Assembly: GCF_014649815.1 (NCBI RefSeq)
Contig: NZ_BMTT01000008.1
Span: forward strand, 62,001-126,000
Direction: 5' to 3'
Source of the DNA: Streptomyces mutabilis
Lineage (GTDB): Bacteria; Actinomycetota; Actinomycetes; Streptomycetales; Streptomycetaceae
DNA length: 64,000 nt
Position numbers and translations under genes: made by a program. The notes under the pieces were generated by a model. It worked only from the letters and a program-made list of their open reading frames with translations, did no database searches and was not told the DNA's origin. Shown piece by piece: positions 38,810 to 46,936 of this stretch (position 1 is its first letter; each line of letters begins with the position of its first letter).

Positions 38810-39415
38810 ATGTCGAGCGAGGTTGCAGGGGTGCGTGTCCCCGGTGGACGGGCGGCGGAGGCCGCGCGGATGGTCTGCGAGGAGTATGCCGACAAGGCGC
38901 TCTACCACCATTGCTTGCGGTCCTATTTCTTCGGCGCGGCCTGGGCACAGGAGCGGGGCCTGGAGTTCGACCGTGAGTTGTTCTTCGTCTCGGCGTTGCT
39001 GCACGATCTGGCTCTCGTTCCTCCCTTCGACAGTCACACACTTCCGTTCGAAGAGGCCGGTGGCCACCTGGCCCGGGTGTTCACGGCCGGTCTCGGCTGG
39101 CCGACCGATCGGCGCAGCCGGGCGGCCGAGCTGATCGTGCTCCACATGCGGGAGGACGTCGATCCGGAAGTGGACGTCGAGAGTCGGCTTTTGCAGGTGG
39201 GGACCAGCGCAGATGTGTCCGGGGCGGGCCTGGAGGTGTTCAGCGCGCCTTTCCGGGACGCGCTCGTGCGGCAGTACCCCCGGTTGGGCTTCGCCGAGTC
39301 CTTCGTGCGTCTTTTCCGAGACCAGGCGGAACGCAAACCGGGTTGTGCCGCAGCGAGGTTGCTGGCGGGAAAGTGGGTTGAACGGACCGTGTGCAATCCG
39401 CTCGATCAGGGCTGA
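38810..39415 (+). CDS. HD-domain protein (cyanamide hydratase-like)
   Basis: 201 aa from the ATG at 38810, preceded by GGGAGAGG; an ATG at 38768 in frame has less support. HD-superfamily features: a first His in YHHCLRSYFFGAAW, the metal-binding His-Asp in VSALLHDLALVPPF, His in ELIVLHMRED and a terminal Asp helix (LLQVGTSADVSG). The spacing resembles the cyanamide hydratase/uncharacterised small HD hydrolases of actinomycetes and fungi. It would be a cytoplasmic metal-dependent hydrolase or hydratase; the substrate is not predictable. Its GC content and codon bias are a little lower than those of the core genes, as for most of this accessory region. Confidence 0.8.
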   Translation: MSSEVAGVRVPGGRAAEAARMVCEEYADKALYHHCLRSYFFGAAWAQERGLEFDRELFFVSALLHDLALVPPFDSHTLPFEEAGGHLARVFTAGLGWPTDRRSRAAELIVLHMREDVDPEVDVESRLLQVGTSADVSGAGLEVFSAPFRDALVRQYPRLGFAESFVRLFRDQAERKPGCAAARLLAGKWVERTVCNPLDQG

Positions 39416-39441
39416 TGTTCCTGCGGTGAACACTCATCCGG

Positions 39442-39456
39442 AAGGCACGGTGCCTT
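39442..39456 (+). terminator. Small hairpin after the HD gene
   Basis: AAGGCA-CGG-TGCCTT followed by a short T-rich stretch, 26 bases after the stop of the HD-domain gene. Short but well placed; it may also be the outer end of the neighbouring IS5 remnant. Confidence 0.45.
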
Positions 39457-39511
39457 TCGAACGGCATTGACCAATCCGGAGATCATCCCACCCGGTCGGC
39501 CAACGTGACAG

Positions 39512-39774
39512 TCTCTCGTCGAGTACTGCCTGGACACGCTCGCTCTGGTCCTGGCGATCGTCGAACGCGGCGACGACATGCGCGGCTTCGCGGTGCTGCC
39601 CAAGCGGGGAATCGTCCAGCGCCTCTTCGCCCACCTGATGCGCACCCGCCGTGCACCCGCCGCCTGGCCCGCGACTACGAACGTCGCACCACCAGCGCCG
39701 AGGCGGTGGTCCACCGGTCGGGGACCCTGCTCATGACCCGTCGACTGGCCCGTTCACGCCCGCAGCCGGCGTGA
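39512..39774 (+). pseudogene. IS5-family transposase C-terminal remnant with frameshift
   Basis: The first frame reads SLVEYCLDTLALVLAIVERG, then DDMRGFAVLPKRGIVQRLFA and HLMRTRR. The second reads RRLARDYERRTTSAEAV, then LLMTRRLAR and a stop. Together these match the C-terminus of Streptomyces IS5-type transposases ([28 protein letters not shown]...RLARDYERR). The frame changes at a tandem duplication of 11 bases: GCACCCGCCGT at 39642-39652 and GCACCCGCCGC at 39653-39663. The N-terminal two thirds of the transposase is absent. Confidence 0.82.
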
Positions 39775-39779
39775 ACCGG

Positions 39780-40267
39780 CCCGGCGCGGGTTCGGCCAGC
39801 CGGCCCCGGGCGGCCAGGCGTTTCGCCTTCCACCGCAGTGCTTCCACCCACGCCGGCACCACGCCCCTACTGAAGTCGGCGGCCATCTCCTGACGGACCA
39901 GGCGGCCCTTGATGGAACGGAGCCCGGTCCGCGAGCGCCTTCAGGGTGCGCTGGTGGTCCACCGACAGCACCGACCAGGGCAGCTCCTCAGGCCACATGG
40001 GCACCTACGATTTCGGCTTCACCGCGTCCCGGGCCGCCGGGTGGGTGTCCGTGTCCCGCACATCCGGGATGATGTCCGTGCCAGCGGTGTCGCCGCCTCT
40101 GGAGTCAGCACCGCATCGACCCGCCCGCGGGCGATCACCCACTGCTGCCCTTCCAGCTCGGCCACGGCCACCTCGGCCTGGATACGGTCGGCCTCTTCCC
40201 TCAGCTCGTCCAGGTGACGGCGGGCACCCAGCTCACGCTGTTCCAACAGCCCGACCACCGCCGGCAT
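39780..40267 (-). pseudogene. Degraded coiled-coil/winged-helix gene
   Basis: From 40267 the minus strand reads LLEQRELGARRHLDELREEA, then DRIQAEVAVAELEGQQWVIA and RGRVDAVLTPEAAT, a coiled-coil segment. After frame changes it continues with SVLSVDHQRTLKALADRAPF (about 39985-39925) and RQEMAADFSRGVVPAWVEAL followed by RWKAKRLAARGRLAEPAPGRFT (about 39900-39785), a winged-helix-like segment. I recall intact Streptomyces proteins with this arrangement, often near insertion sequences. Here at least two frameshifts break it. Confidence 0.5.
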
Positions 40268-41066
40268 CCACGACCTACCGGGGAGTTACTGCACGACAGG
40301 CCACTGCTCCCACAGGATCAGCGGCCCTACACCCGACCAGCGGAAACGCGGCCCTCAAGTCCGGAAAGACAACAGCTTCCGAGTCGATGGAACTGTCTGT
40401 CCGGGTGCCGGTGTGTGCTTCCGTGCGCCCCAACCTTTCTGCCCCGTACGTCTTGTCCTCCCCTCACGTCAGGTTCATGATCAGTCGGTCGGCTTGCACC
40501 GTTCATGGGGGGCATCCGTGGGAGCACCGTTTCGGCACATCGCCGCCGTAGCCTTCACCACGGCTCACGCTGCGCCCTGCCGCTCTCCACTACGCGATCC
40601 GCTCAGGCCGGCCCCTGGTCACCTGCACGGGAACAGCGGACCAGCAAGAAAGCCCAGGCCTCGCCCCTTGCCGGCAGGCGGTCCAAGAGCCAGGCGCAGG
40701 TCTCCTGTCAAAAACGCCCCGACGACAAGACGACAACACGATCAGCATCCAGACCGTATCCGCAGCGGCCGTCGGCTGCCTGCTCAGCCCCGTCAACCGG
40801 ATCGGCGGAACCGCCCACTCGAACATCGGCTGTACCAGCACACCGCACGTCACGGCATTCCCCGGCGCGCTCCGTACAGGCCGTCGTCGTCTCCCACGGC
40901 ATCTCGTCGGCTGACGCCGAGCCGGGCCACGCTCCTTCGGACCGTCGCCTTCGCTATCCGCTCGACCGGTACCCGGCCTGCCTCACACCGGCCGGGGGAG
41001 GGCGGGGATCCCATAGATGCCCGGACCATGGCTGAAGCCCCGGTCCCCAGGGAAGGAACCGTATAG
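40268..41066. other. Long stretch without a recognisable gene
   Basis: 799 bases with mixed composition. Several frames are open for 60-200 codons by chance, but none has a ribosome site together with Streptomyces codon bias, and none shows a familiar motif. Probably residual mobile-element DNA plus the promoter of the secreted-protein gene at 41067. Confidence 0.4.
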
Positions 41067-41597
41067 ATGAGGCGGAGTTCGTGGGCGGCGCTTGTCGCTG
41101 CCACCGTGGTCATGGGGATGTCCACGATGTCGGCGACCGCGTCGGCCTCGGTGCGAGTGCCACCGCTTGAGGTCGTCCAGTGCACGGGTACGGAGAACAC
41201 CACCTACAGTCCCGGAGTCCTCTTCCAGGCTCGCGAGATCACTCTCAGCACCACCGGCACCTTCACCTCATGCCTGGATGCGACTGGTCAAGTCGCCAGC
41301 GGTGGTTACGGAGAGCAGTTCACACTGTTCGTCGGCTGCAACGACCTGCTGGGCCCCTTCACCGGCCGGCGCGCCATCACCTGGAACACCGGCGACACCA
41401 GCGTTATCACCGGCAGCGGCAGCAGCACCGCCATCGCTGGCCAGGTCATCACCACCTTCACCGGCACCGTCACCCAAGGCCCCTTCCAAGGATCCAGCGC
41501 GGTTCAGACCATCACCCTCCCCCAACTCAACACCATCAAGTGCCTGACCACCGGCATCACTGACGCCACCGGCATCACCACACTCACACTCACCTGA
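41067..41597 (+). CDS. Secreted protein of unknown function, four cysteines
   Basis: 176 aa. The ATG has GAAGGA nine bases upstream. The signal peptide is residues 1-28 (AALVAATVVMGMSTMSATASA). The mature protein is Ser/Thr/Gly-rich and beta-predicted, with four Cys (VVQCTG, TSCLDA, VGCNDL, IKCLTT), probably two disulfides. Pattern: REITLSTTGTFTSC, YGEQFTLFVGC, GRRAITWNTGDTSVI, VITTFTGTVTQGPFQGSSA. It resembles small exported proteins common in Streptomyces, with no known activity. A lone gene flanked by decayed DNA. GC3 is high, so it is probably a functioning streptomycete gene. Confidence 0.8.
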   Translation: MRRSSWAALVAATVVMGMSTMSATASASVRVPPLEVVQCTGTENTTYSPGVLFQAREITLSTTGTFTSCLDATGQVASGGYGEQFTLFVGCNDLLGPFTGRRAITWNTGDTSVITGSGSSTAIAGQVITTFTGTVTQGPFQGSSAVQTITLPQLNTIKCLTTGITDATGITTLTLT

Positions 41598-42350
41598 GCT
41601 CGGGGAAGTATTCGATCAACGGCCCTGGCTCACTTTCGGGGGCGGTGAGTCATGGGCGTCGTTGACCCTCGCGTGAAGGATGTCAACGAGCTCGTACAGA
41701 CGGTGTTCTCGGGCCTGTCCCATCCGGACCGTCCGTGGCCTGGCGGATCTCGCGCCCGGCAGGCCGGATGCGCAGGGCGACGAAACGCGAGTACATGCGC
41801 TTCAATCCGCTGCGGCCGGTGCCCGGCCGGGAACCTTCCCGCCAGGGCACCGGTCGGGCCGTCTGCCGGCCGACGGCGATGACCAGCTCGGCTACTCCGC
41901 ATCCCGCCGGGCGAGCCGGTGCTCACGTAAGACGCGGTACAGACCGCAGGCAGGGCCGCTCCGCCGCCGCCTCCCGACGTACGTCCCGTTCTCGGTACTC
42001 GCCGCTCGTCGCTGCTGCCGCCGCCGACGCCCGCGCCCGCGGTGGACAGGCCCGGGCGCATGAGACGAGTACGAAGCTGCGGCTTGAGACATGCCTCCGT
42101 TCGCGGGTGCCGACGGACGGGTGGGGAGTGGGGTGAATCGACAGCTGAGGCGATCGGCCCGGAGCTGATGTGCAGCTCGGCAGGTCAAGCACTCGTTCCG
42201 CCTATTGCCCCCTGACGGCTGCGGGGCCCGGGCTATGGGCTCAGTAGTCCCCCTTGAGGGCGCCGATCATGCACGCTGCAGTTGCGCGGTGCTCCGGCAT
42301 CAGGCGCCATAGGTAGAGGACCCCGTCCACGAAGCACAGAAGGAGGACCT
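41598..42350. other. Long stretch without a recognisable gene
   Basis: 753 bases. CTCAC/GTGAG (about 41629-41653) is a weak hairpin after the secreted-protein gene. A minus-strand frame around 41925-41970 reads CGLYRVLREHRLARRD, faintly like an integrase/transposase helix, but it is too short to call. The last about 60 bases belong to the promoter and leader of the next gene. Confidence 0.35.
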
Positions 42351-42623
42351 ATGCGACGCATGACTGTCGGTGCCGTCCTGGCCGCCGCTCTCCTCGCGGG
42401 ACCCGCAGCGGCCACCGCGGAAGCGCAGACACCGGTGGTGGCCCAAGAAGCCAACGTGCAAGCCCCGCAGCGAGCAGCGCAAGACGACACCAAGCAGGAC
42501 GATGATGACGGAGGGTGGGGGCTTTGGGGCCTCGCCGGCCTTCTGGGTCTGCTCGGTCTCATCCCTCGTCGGCGAAAGACACATGACACGGGAACCAGCG
42601 CGCACCGCACTGATCGTCATTGA
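42351..42623 (+). CDS. Small exported WGxxGxxG-type protein
   Basis: 90 aa. AGGAGG lies four bases before the ATG. The signal peptide is residues 1-25 (TVGAVLAAALLAGPAAATAEA). An acidic/Gln-rich spacer (QRAAQDDTKQDDDDGG) is followed by the C-terminal motif GWGLWGLAGLLGLLGLIPRRR, at residues 54-75: a Trp-Gly/Leu hydrophobic helix, then an Arg cluster. This is the WGxxGxxG arrangement described for small exported proteins with a putative C-terminal sorting signal, analogous to PEP-CTERM or LPXTG tails. No sortase or exosortase gene is nearby. Function unknown. Confidence 0.8.
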   Translation: MRRMTVGAVLAAALLAGPAAATAEAQTPVVAQEANVQAPQRAAQDDTKQDDDDGGWGLWGLAGLLGLLGLIPRRRKTHDTGTSAHRTDRH

Positions 42624-42627
42624 GGCC

Positions 42628-42658
42628 GATGTCCGTCAGTGGGCTTCCCACGGACATC
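42628..42658 (+). terminator. Hairpin terminator after the WGxxGxxG gene
   Basis: GATGTCCGT (42628-42636) pairs with ACGGACATC (42650-42658), and inside it GTGGG (42639-42643) with CCCAC (42647-42651), the two stems competing at the base. It starts five bases after the stop codon. Confidence 0.7.
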
Positions 42659-42825
42659 AGTGAGTGACACCAGCGAGGGCGGACCGGACCGCGGCTGATG
42701 TCGCATCCCCGTGAACGCCCCGCACCAGCCGGCTTGGGCGAACGGTGTCGATGTGCGACGGGCCGAGCTGGCGAGACGCTGACCCGCACTCCGTCACAAA
42801 CGTGCACGGTCTGGAGGGAGTACTC

Positions 42826-43101
42826 ATGATCATCCAAATGCTGCATCAGAAGGGCGTCCGCAGCGAACACGCCTACGTGGCCGCCTTCGTGTCCATAGGC
42901 CTGTCCATCGCCGCCTGGGCAACCAGCCTCAACGCCGAGCCCGGCACTGGTGTCGCCCGCGCCGACCGGTGGGGAATCTTCGTCGGCGAGTGGGCCCCCA
43001 CCTTCTTCGGCCTCGGACTCGCCCTTTCCCACTACGAGCAACAGGACGGCACCCTCACCGCGAGCGTGCGCGGCCTTCACGGGGAACGAGAAGCCCTGTA
43101 A
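42826..43101 (+). CDS. Small membrane protein of unknown function
   Basis: 91 aa from the ATG at 42826 with GGAGG eight bases upstream; the frame before it is not used. Two hydrophobic segments: HAYVAAFVSIGLSIAAWATSL (about 18-38) and RWGIFVGEWAPTFFGLGLAL (about 49-68), with a short polar tail. Proteins of this pattern (EHAYVAAFVSIGLSIAAWAT, DRWGIFVGEWAPTFF) are recalled from other Streptomyces as uncharacterised membrane proteins. The remnant genes start immediately after it. Confidence 0.75.
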   Translation: MIIQMLHQKGVRSEHAYVAAFVSIGLSIAAWATSLNAEPGTGVARADRWGIFVGEWAPTFFGLGLALSHYEQQDGTLTASVRGLHGEREAL

Positions 43102-43129
43102 GGGGACAACGACGAGAGCCCTGCCGCCC

Positions 43130-43695
43130 GCTCGGGAGGGCGCACGGCAGGGGCAGTACCTGCTGCCGCGCATCGTCGCCGAGCTCGACCCCACCCGGCC
43201 CTACACGGCCGGCAGTCCCTGGTCGGGCTCGTGGGACCACCACCCCAACGACCCGGCCCACGGCACCCACCTGCCCCGCTTCGTCTCGGAGTTCGGCTGG
43301 CAGGCGCCCCCCGCCATGGCCACCCTGCGCCGCGCGCTGCCCGGTGAACGGCTCGCCCCGGACTCCCCCGGCATGCTGCACCACCAGAGGGCCGAGGACG
43401 GCAACGGCAAGCTGAACCGGGGCGTGGAGCGCCACTTCACGCTGCCCGAGGGCGACTTCGACCGCTGGCACTACCTCACCCAGGTCGTCCAGGCCCGCGC
43501 CGTGGCCACCGGCATCGAACACTGGCGCTCGCACTGGCCGCTCTGCGCCGGCACCGTCGTCTGGCAGATCAACGACTGTTGGCCGGTCAGCTCCTGGGCC
43601 GCCGAGCCGCCGAGCCGTGGCGGGCCCCCGTCACACTGCGCCGGGTGCGGGCGGACGGCACCGAGGTGGCGCGGTTGGTGCTCGACGTGGCGGTC
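43130..43695 (+). pseudogene. GH2 beta-mannosidase C-terminal remnant
   Basis: In one frame: RQGQYLLPRIVAELDPTRPY, PNDPAHGTHLPRFVSEFGWQ (the SEFGWQ motif holding the GH2 nucleophile Glu), then DRWHYLTQVVQARAVATGIE and GTVVWQINDCWPVSSWAA. After a deletion the next frame continues EPWRAPVTLRRVRADGTEVA and RLVLDVAV, the C-terminal sandwich domain. The N-terminal half of a roughly 800-residue enzyme is missing. The gene is inactive. It runs without a break into the LacI remnant. Confidence 0.8.
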
Positions 43696-44190
43696 GGCGT
43701 CTCCGAGGCCACCCGTGAGCGGATCTTCGCGGCGGCCCGGCAGCTGGGCTTGTCGAACCGCTGACCGGGGGCTTTCCCTCATCTGGACCGATGACGCCGC
43801 CGCCGTCGCCGAGGCGGTGCGTTACCTGGCGGCTCTGGGGCACCGGCGCGTCGCTCACGTGGGCGGCCCTCGCGGTCTGGGGCACAGCGCCATCCGGACG
43901 ACCGCCTTCGAACGGACCATGGAACGGACCATGGGAGAACTCGGTCTGGGAAGCGGCCCGCACGCGGAGACGAGCTTCTCGGGGGAGGAGGGCGCGCGCG
44001 CCACTCGCTCCCTGCTCCTGGCCCGGGAGCGGCCCACGGCGATCCTCTACGACAACGACATCATGGCGGTCGCCGGGCTCGGCGTCGCCGCCGAGATGGG
44101 GATCTCGGTGCCGGACGACCTGTCGCTGCTGGCCTGGGACGACTCCCAGCTGTGCCGGCTGACCCATCCGACGCTGTCCGCCATGCACTT
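43696..44190 (+). pseudogene. LacI-family regulator remnant fused to the GH2 fragment
   Basis: GVSEATRERIFAAARQLGLS (from 43696) is the end of a LacI DNA-binding domain and hinge, followed by a stop. In another frame the effector-binding domain resumes: DDAAAVAEAVRYLAALGHRR, VAHVGGPRGLG, RPTAILYDNDIMAVAGLGVA, GISVPDDLSLLAWDDSQLCR and LTHPTLSAM. Helix 1 of the DNA-binding domain and about 80 residues in the middle are gone. It was presumably the regulator of the adjacent mannosidase gene before both decayed. Confidence 0.8.
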
Positions 44191-44394
44191 CGCCGTGTGG
44201 TTCACCGGTCGACGCTCGGTGACAACAAGGGCGGATCGACGGGCCGTCACTGGTTCGGCGGTTCAGCTTTCGCGGCGCTCGTCCCGCCCGCGAGCAAATG
44301 GCGAACGGGCTATCCCATTTCCCACGTGAGGCCCGCCTTCCCCCTCCGGCGAACGCCCCCTCTCCAGACATCGTTGCCGGACGGCAGGAGAGAC

Positions 44395-44760
44395 ATGCGA
44401 AAGCCGAGACGCACCCTGATCACGACGGCCGGCGTGGCGGTCGCCGCCTCGACGGCAGCGGCGTCGAGTACCTCGACATGGTCAACGGCTTCGACGCGAA
44501 CTTCCTCACCGCCTGGGGCGACCGCGTCTTCACCGGCAGCGACGGCATCGCCGCCACGTCGAAGACCGCCACCGTCTACGGCGGCGGCACAGGCACGGGC
44601 ACGGGCACGGGCACGGGCACGGGCACGGGCACGGCCCCCAACGGTTATCCGTACTGCGTCGACGGCGGCTCCTTCCGACCTCGACGGCGACGGACGGGGC
44701 TGGGAGAACAGCCGTTCCTGCGTCGTCCCCGGCGGCCCCGCCGCCCCCGCCGGAACCCGT
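44395..44760 (+). pseudogene. Broken secreted carbohydrate-active enzyme gene
   Basis: From the ATG at 44395 (AGGAGA just upstream) comes a signal peptide RKPRRTLITTAGVAVAASTA. In a second frame, GVEYLDMVNGFDANFLTAWG and DRVFTGSDGIAATSKTATVY. Then comes a Gly-Thr linker encoded by a hexanucleotide repeat, and APNGYPYCVDGGS, which changes frame again to DLDGDGRGWENSRSCVV. The last part resembles the small cysteine-containing GYPYC...DGDGWGWENNRSCVV module found on streptomycete polysaccharide-degrading enzymes. Nearly all of the catalytic domain is missing. Confidence 0.7.
44592..44633. repeat. Seven tandem copies of GGCACG
   Basis: The hexamer GGCACG is repeated seven times without mismatch, preceded by one GGCACA. 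In the broken enzyme gene it encodes Gly-Thr pairs of a linker. Confidence 0.93.
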
Positions 44761-44770
44761 CCGCCGACCT

Positions 44771-44798
44771 GCCTCCCCGCCTTCCTGCGCGGGGAGGC
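44771..44798 (-). terminator. Terminator of the whiE-type hydroxylase gene
   Basis: GCCTCCCCGC (44771-44780) pairs perfectly with GCGGGGAGGC (44789-44798) with an 8-base loop, 36 bases after the stop of the minus-strand FAD hydroxylase. It overlaps the end of the plus-strand enzyme remnant. Confidence 0.75.
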
Positions 44799-44833
44799 AG
44801 CCGCCCGTCCGCGGCACGGACCCGCGGGCCACC

Positions 44834-46645
44834 TCACGTCAGGGCCAGTACCGTCCGCACGACCTGCCGCAGCGTGGACTCCGGGTCCGGGGCCGGGCCC
44901 GGGGAACGCCACGCGACGAATCCGTCGGGGCGGACGAGGACCGCGCCGCCCCGGGTCACTCCGTGCGCCCTCGCCCAGTCGGTGTCGTCGTCCTCCTGGA
45001 CGAGGTCGGCCTCCGGGGTACCGCCCACGCGGTACGACTTCAGCGGGACGCGCAGGTCGGCCGCCAGCCGGGTCGCCGCCTCGTGCCAGCCGGTGGGCCG
45101 GGCCGCGTCGCTGAGCAGGACGAGCGAGTCCTCGTAGAGGTCGAGGGTGGAGACGCGGGCGTCGCCGTCGCCGCTCGGGCGGAGCCAGAGGTGAGGGGCC
45201 CGGCTGCCGGGGGCACCGGTGAGGTCCAGTCCCTCCGGGACCACGGGGGTCGCCGGGTCGGCGCCGACCACCGCGCCCTGGGGGTACCGGTAGCCGAGGG
45301 CGACGTTGAGGATGCCGCGCTGCGGGCCGCCGGGTCCGGGGGCTCCGCCGGGCCTGCCGTCGGGGGCGCCGCCTCCCATGACCGGCGGCGGTGCGAAGCC
45401 CGGGTGGCTGTGCTCCACCGAGCGGGCCGCGGCCCGGGCGCTGGTGGCCTCGGCGACCGGGCGGCGTTCCGCGTCGTAGGTGTCCAACAGGCCCTCGCCC
45501 GCCCAGCCCTCCAGGACCGCGGCCAGTTTCCAGGCGAGGTTGTGGGCGTCCTGGATGCCCGTGTTGGAGCCGAAGGCGCCGGTCGGGGACATCTCGTGGG
45601 CCGAGTCGCCGGCGAGGAGGACGCGGCCGGAGCGGTAGCCGCGGGCGACGCGCTGGGCGGCGTGCCAAGGTGCCTTGCCGGTGATCTCGACGTCCAGTTC
45701 CGGGTCGCCGATCGCGCGGCGGATGTGGGCGGCGCAGCGCTCGTCGGTGAAGTCCTCGACCGTTTCGCCCCGGTCGGGGTGCCAGGGGGCGTGGAATACC
45801 CAGTTCTCGCGGTTGTCGACGGGCAGGAGGGCTCCGTCGGAGTTTTCGCCGGTCAGGTAGCAGACGATGAAGCGGCGTTCGCCCACGACGTCGGCGAGGC
45901 GGCGGGAGCGGAAGGTGACGCTGATGTTGTGGAAGAGGTCGCCGGGGCCGCTCTGGCCGATGCCGAGCTGCTCGCGGACGGGACTGCGGGGGCCGTCTGC
46001 GGCGATCAGGTAGTCCGCGCGGACGGTGGTGTGCTCGCCGGTCTCGCGGCTCTTCACGATCGCCGTCACGCCGTCGGCGTCCGGCTCGAAGGAGAGCAGC
46101 TCCGTGCCGAAGCGGAGGTCTCCGCCGAGGTTCGTGGCGTGCGCCAGGAGTTCGGGTTCCAGGTCGTTCTGGCTGCACAGGCACCAGGAGCTGGGGCTGA
46201 AGCGGGCAAGGCCGTCTCCGGGGTCGATCCGCTTGAACAGCCACTCCCCCGCGTCGCCGACCAGCGTGGGCGTCTGGAGGATGCCGTGGTTGTCGGCGAG
46301 GGTGGCGGCGGCCCTGCGGATGTCCGCCTCGACGCCGGCCACCCGGAAGAGCTCCATCGTGCGGACGTTGTTGCCGCGCCCGCGGGGGTGGACGGAGGTG
46401 CCCGCGTGGCGCTCCACCAGAGTGTGCCGGACACCCAGCCGCCCCAGGAACACCGACATCGACAGGCCCACCAGGGAACCGCCGACGATGAGGACCGGGA
46501 CGCGGTGGGCGGCCCCCGGGGCGCTCCCGGTCGTACCGGCGGTTCCGGGAGTCCCGGAGGACCCGGCGGACCCGGAAGTCCGGGCGGACCCGGAAGTCCC
46601 GGAGGCCCCGGCGGGCCGGTCGGGCCGGTCGGCTCGTTCGTTCAT
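44834..46645 (-). CDS. whiE-ORFVIII: FAD-dependent polyketide hydroxylase (spore pigment, WhiE-ORFVIII type)
   Basis: 603 aa from the ATG at 46645 with GGAGG upstream. Residues about 12-50 are a low-complexity Gly/Ser/Thr/Ala stretch. The flavoprotein hydroxylase then starts: VPVLIVGGSLVGLSMSVFLG (dinucleotide-binding loop), YLIAADGPRSPVREQLG (second FAD motif), LLAGDSAHEMSPTGAFGSNT (ribityl-binding motif) and a C-terminal thioredoxin-like domain. It belongs to the PheA/TfdB class that hydroxylates aromatic polyketides. In the whiE system of S. coelicolor this gene is divergent from ORFI-VII and controlled late in sporulation. The same orientation is seen here. Confidence 0.93.
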   Translation of the reverse strand: MNERADRPDRPAGASGTSGSARTSGSAGSSGTPGTAGTTGSAPGAAHRVPVLIVGGSLVGLSMSVFLGRLGVRHTLVERHAGTSVHPRGRGNNVRTMELFRVAGVEADIRRAAATLADNHGILQTPTLVGDAGEWLFKRIDPGDGLARFSPSSWCLCSQNDLEPELLAHATNLGGDLRFGTELLSFEPDADGVTAIVKSRETGEHTTVRADYLIAADGPRSPVREQLGIGQSGPGDLFHNISVTFRSRRLADVVGERRFIVCYLTGENSDGALLPVDNRENWVFHAPWHPDRGETVEDFTDERCAAHIRRAIGDPELDVEITGKAPWHAAQRVARGYRSGRVLLAGDSAHEMSPTGAFGSNTGIQDAHNLAWKLAAVLEGWAGEGLLDTYDAERRPVAEATSARAAARSVEHSHPGFAPPPVMGGGAPDGRPGGAPGPGGPQRGILNVALGYRYPQGAVVGADPATPVVPEGLDLTGAPGSRAPHLWLRPSGDGDARVSTLDLYEDSLVLLSDAARPTGWHEAATRLAADLRVPLKSYRVGGTPEADLVQEDDDTDWARAHGVTRGGAVLVRPDGFVAWRSPGPAPDPESTLRQVVRTVLALT

Positions 46646-46936
46646 CGTTGTTCGTCCTCCGTTGTGGCAGACGTCCGGGTCGGACCGTCGTCGCGTGACT
46701 GGCCCCGTGACAGTGCGCGCAGGTGTGCGCCCGGGGCCTTCATGCATGCCCCGTACGGCCCGCTGAGGCCCGCGGCGGCTCAGGCTTCACCCGCTTAACC
46801 CTCCTGGATCGCGGTCCTCGCGGGCACGGCTCACGATCGTGCTTACTGCGACCGCCGCACCCCGCCGGCCACGGCGCGCGCCGCGACGATCGCCGCCCCA
46901 GTCCACGAGGAGTACCCCGGAGGAGAGGTGGGCCGG
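46646..46936. promoter_or_regulatory. Divergent promoter region of the spore-pigment cluster
   Basis: 291 bases between ORFVIII and ORFI, the place of the two divergent whiE promoters in S. coelicolor (one needing the sporulation sigma factor SigF). I cannot point to convincing boxes here. No coding frame. Confidence 0.5.

Noticed and set aside
40413-41066. Long plus-strand frames between 40.4 and 41.0 kb
   Set aside because: They are Arg/Pro/His-rich with no ribosome site and no motif; two overlapping frames are open at the same time, as expected by chance.
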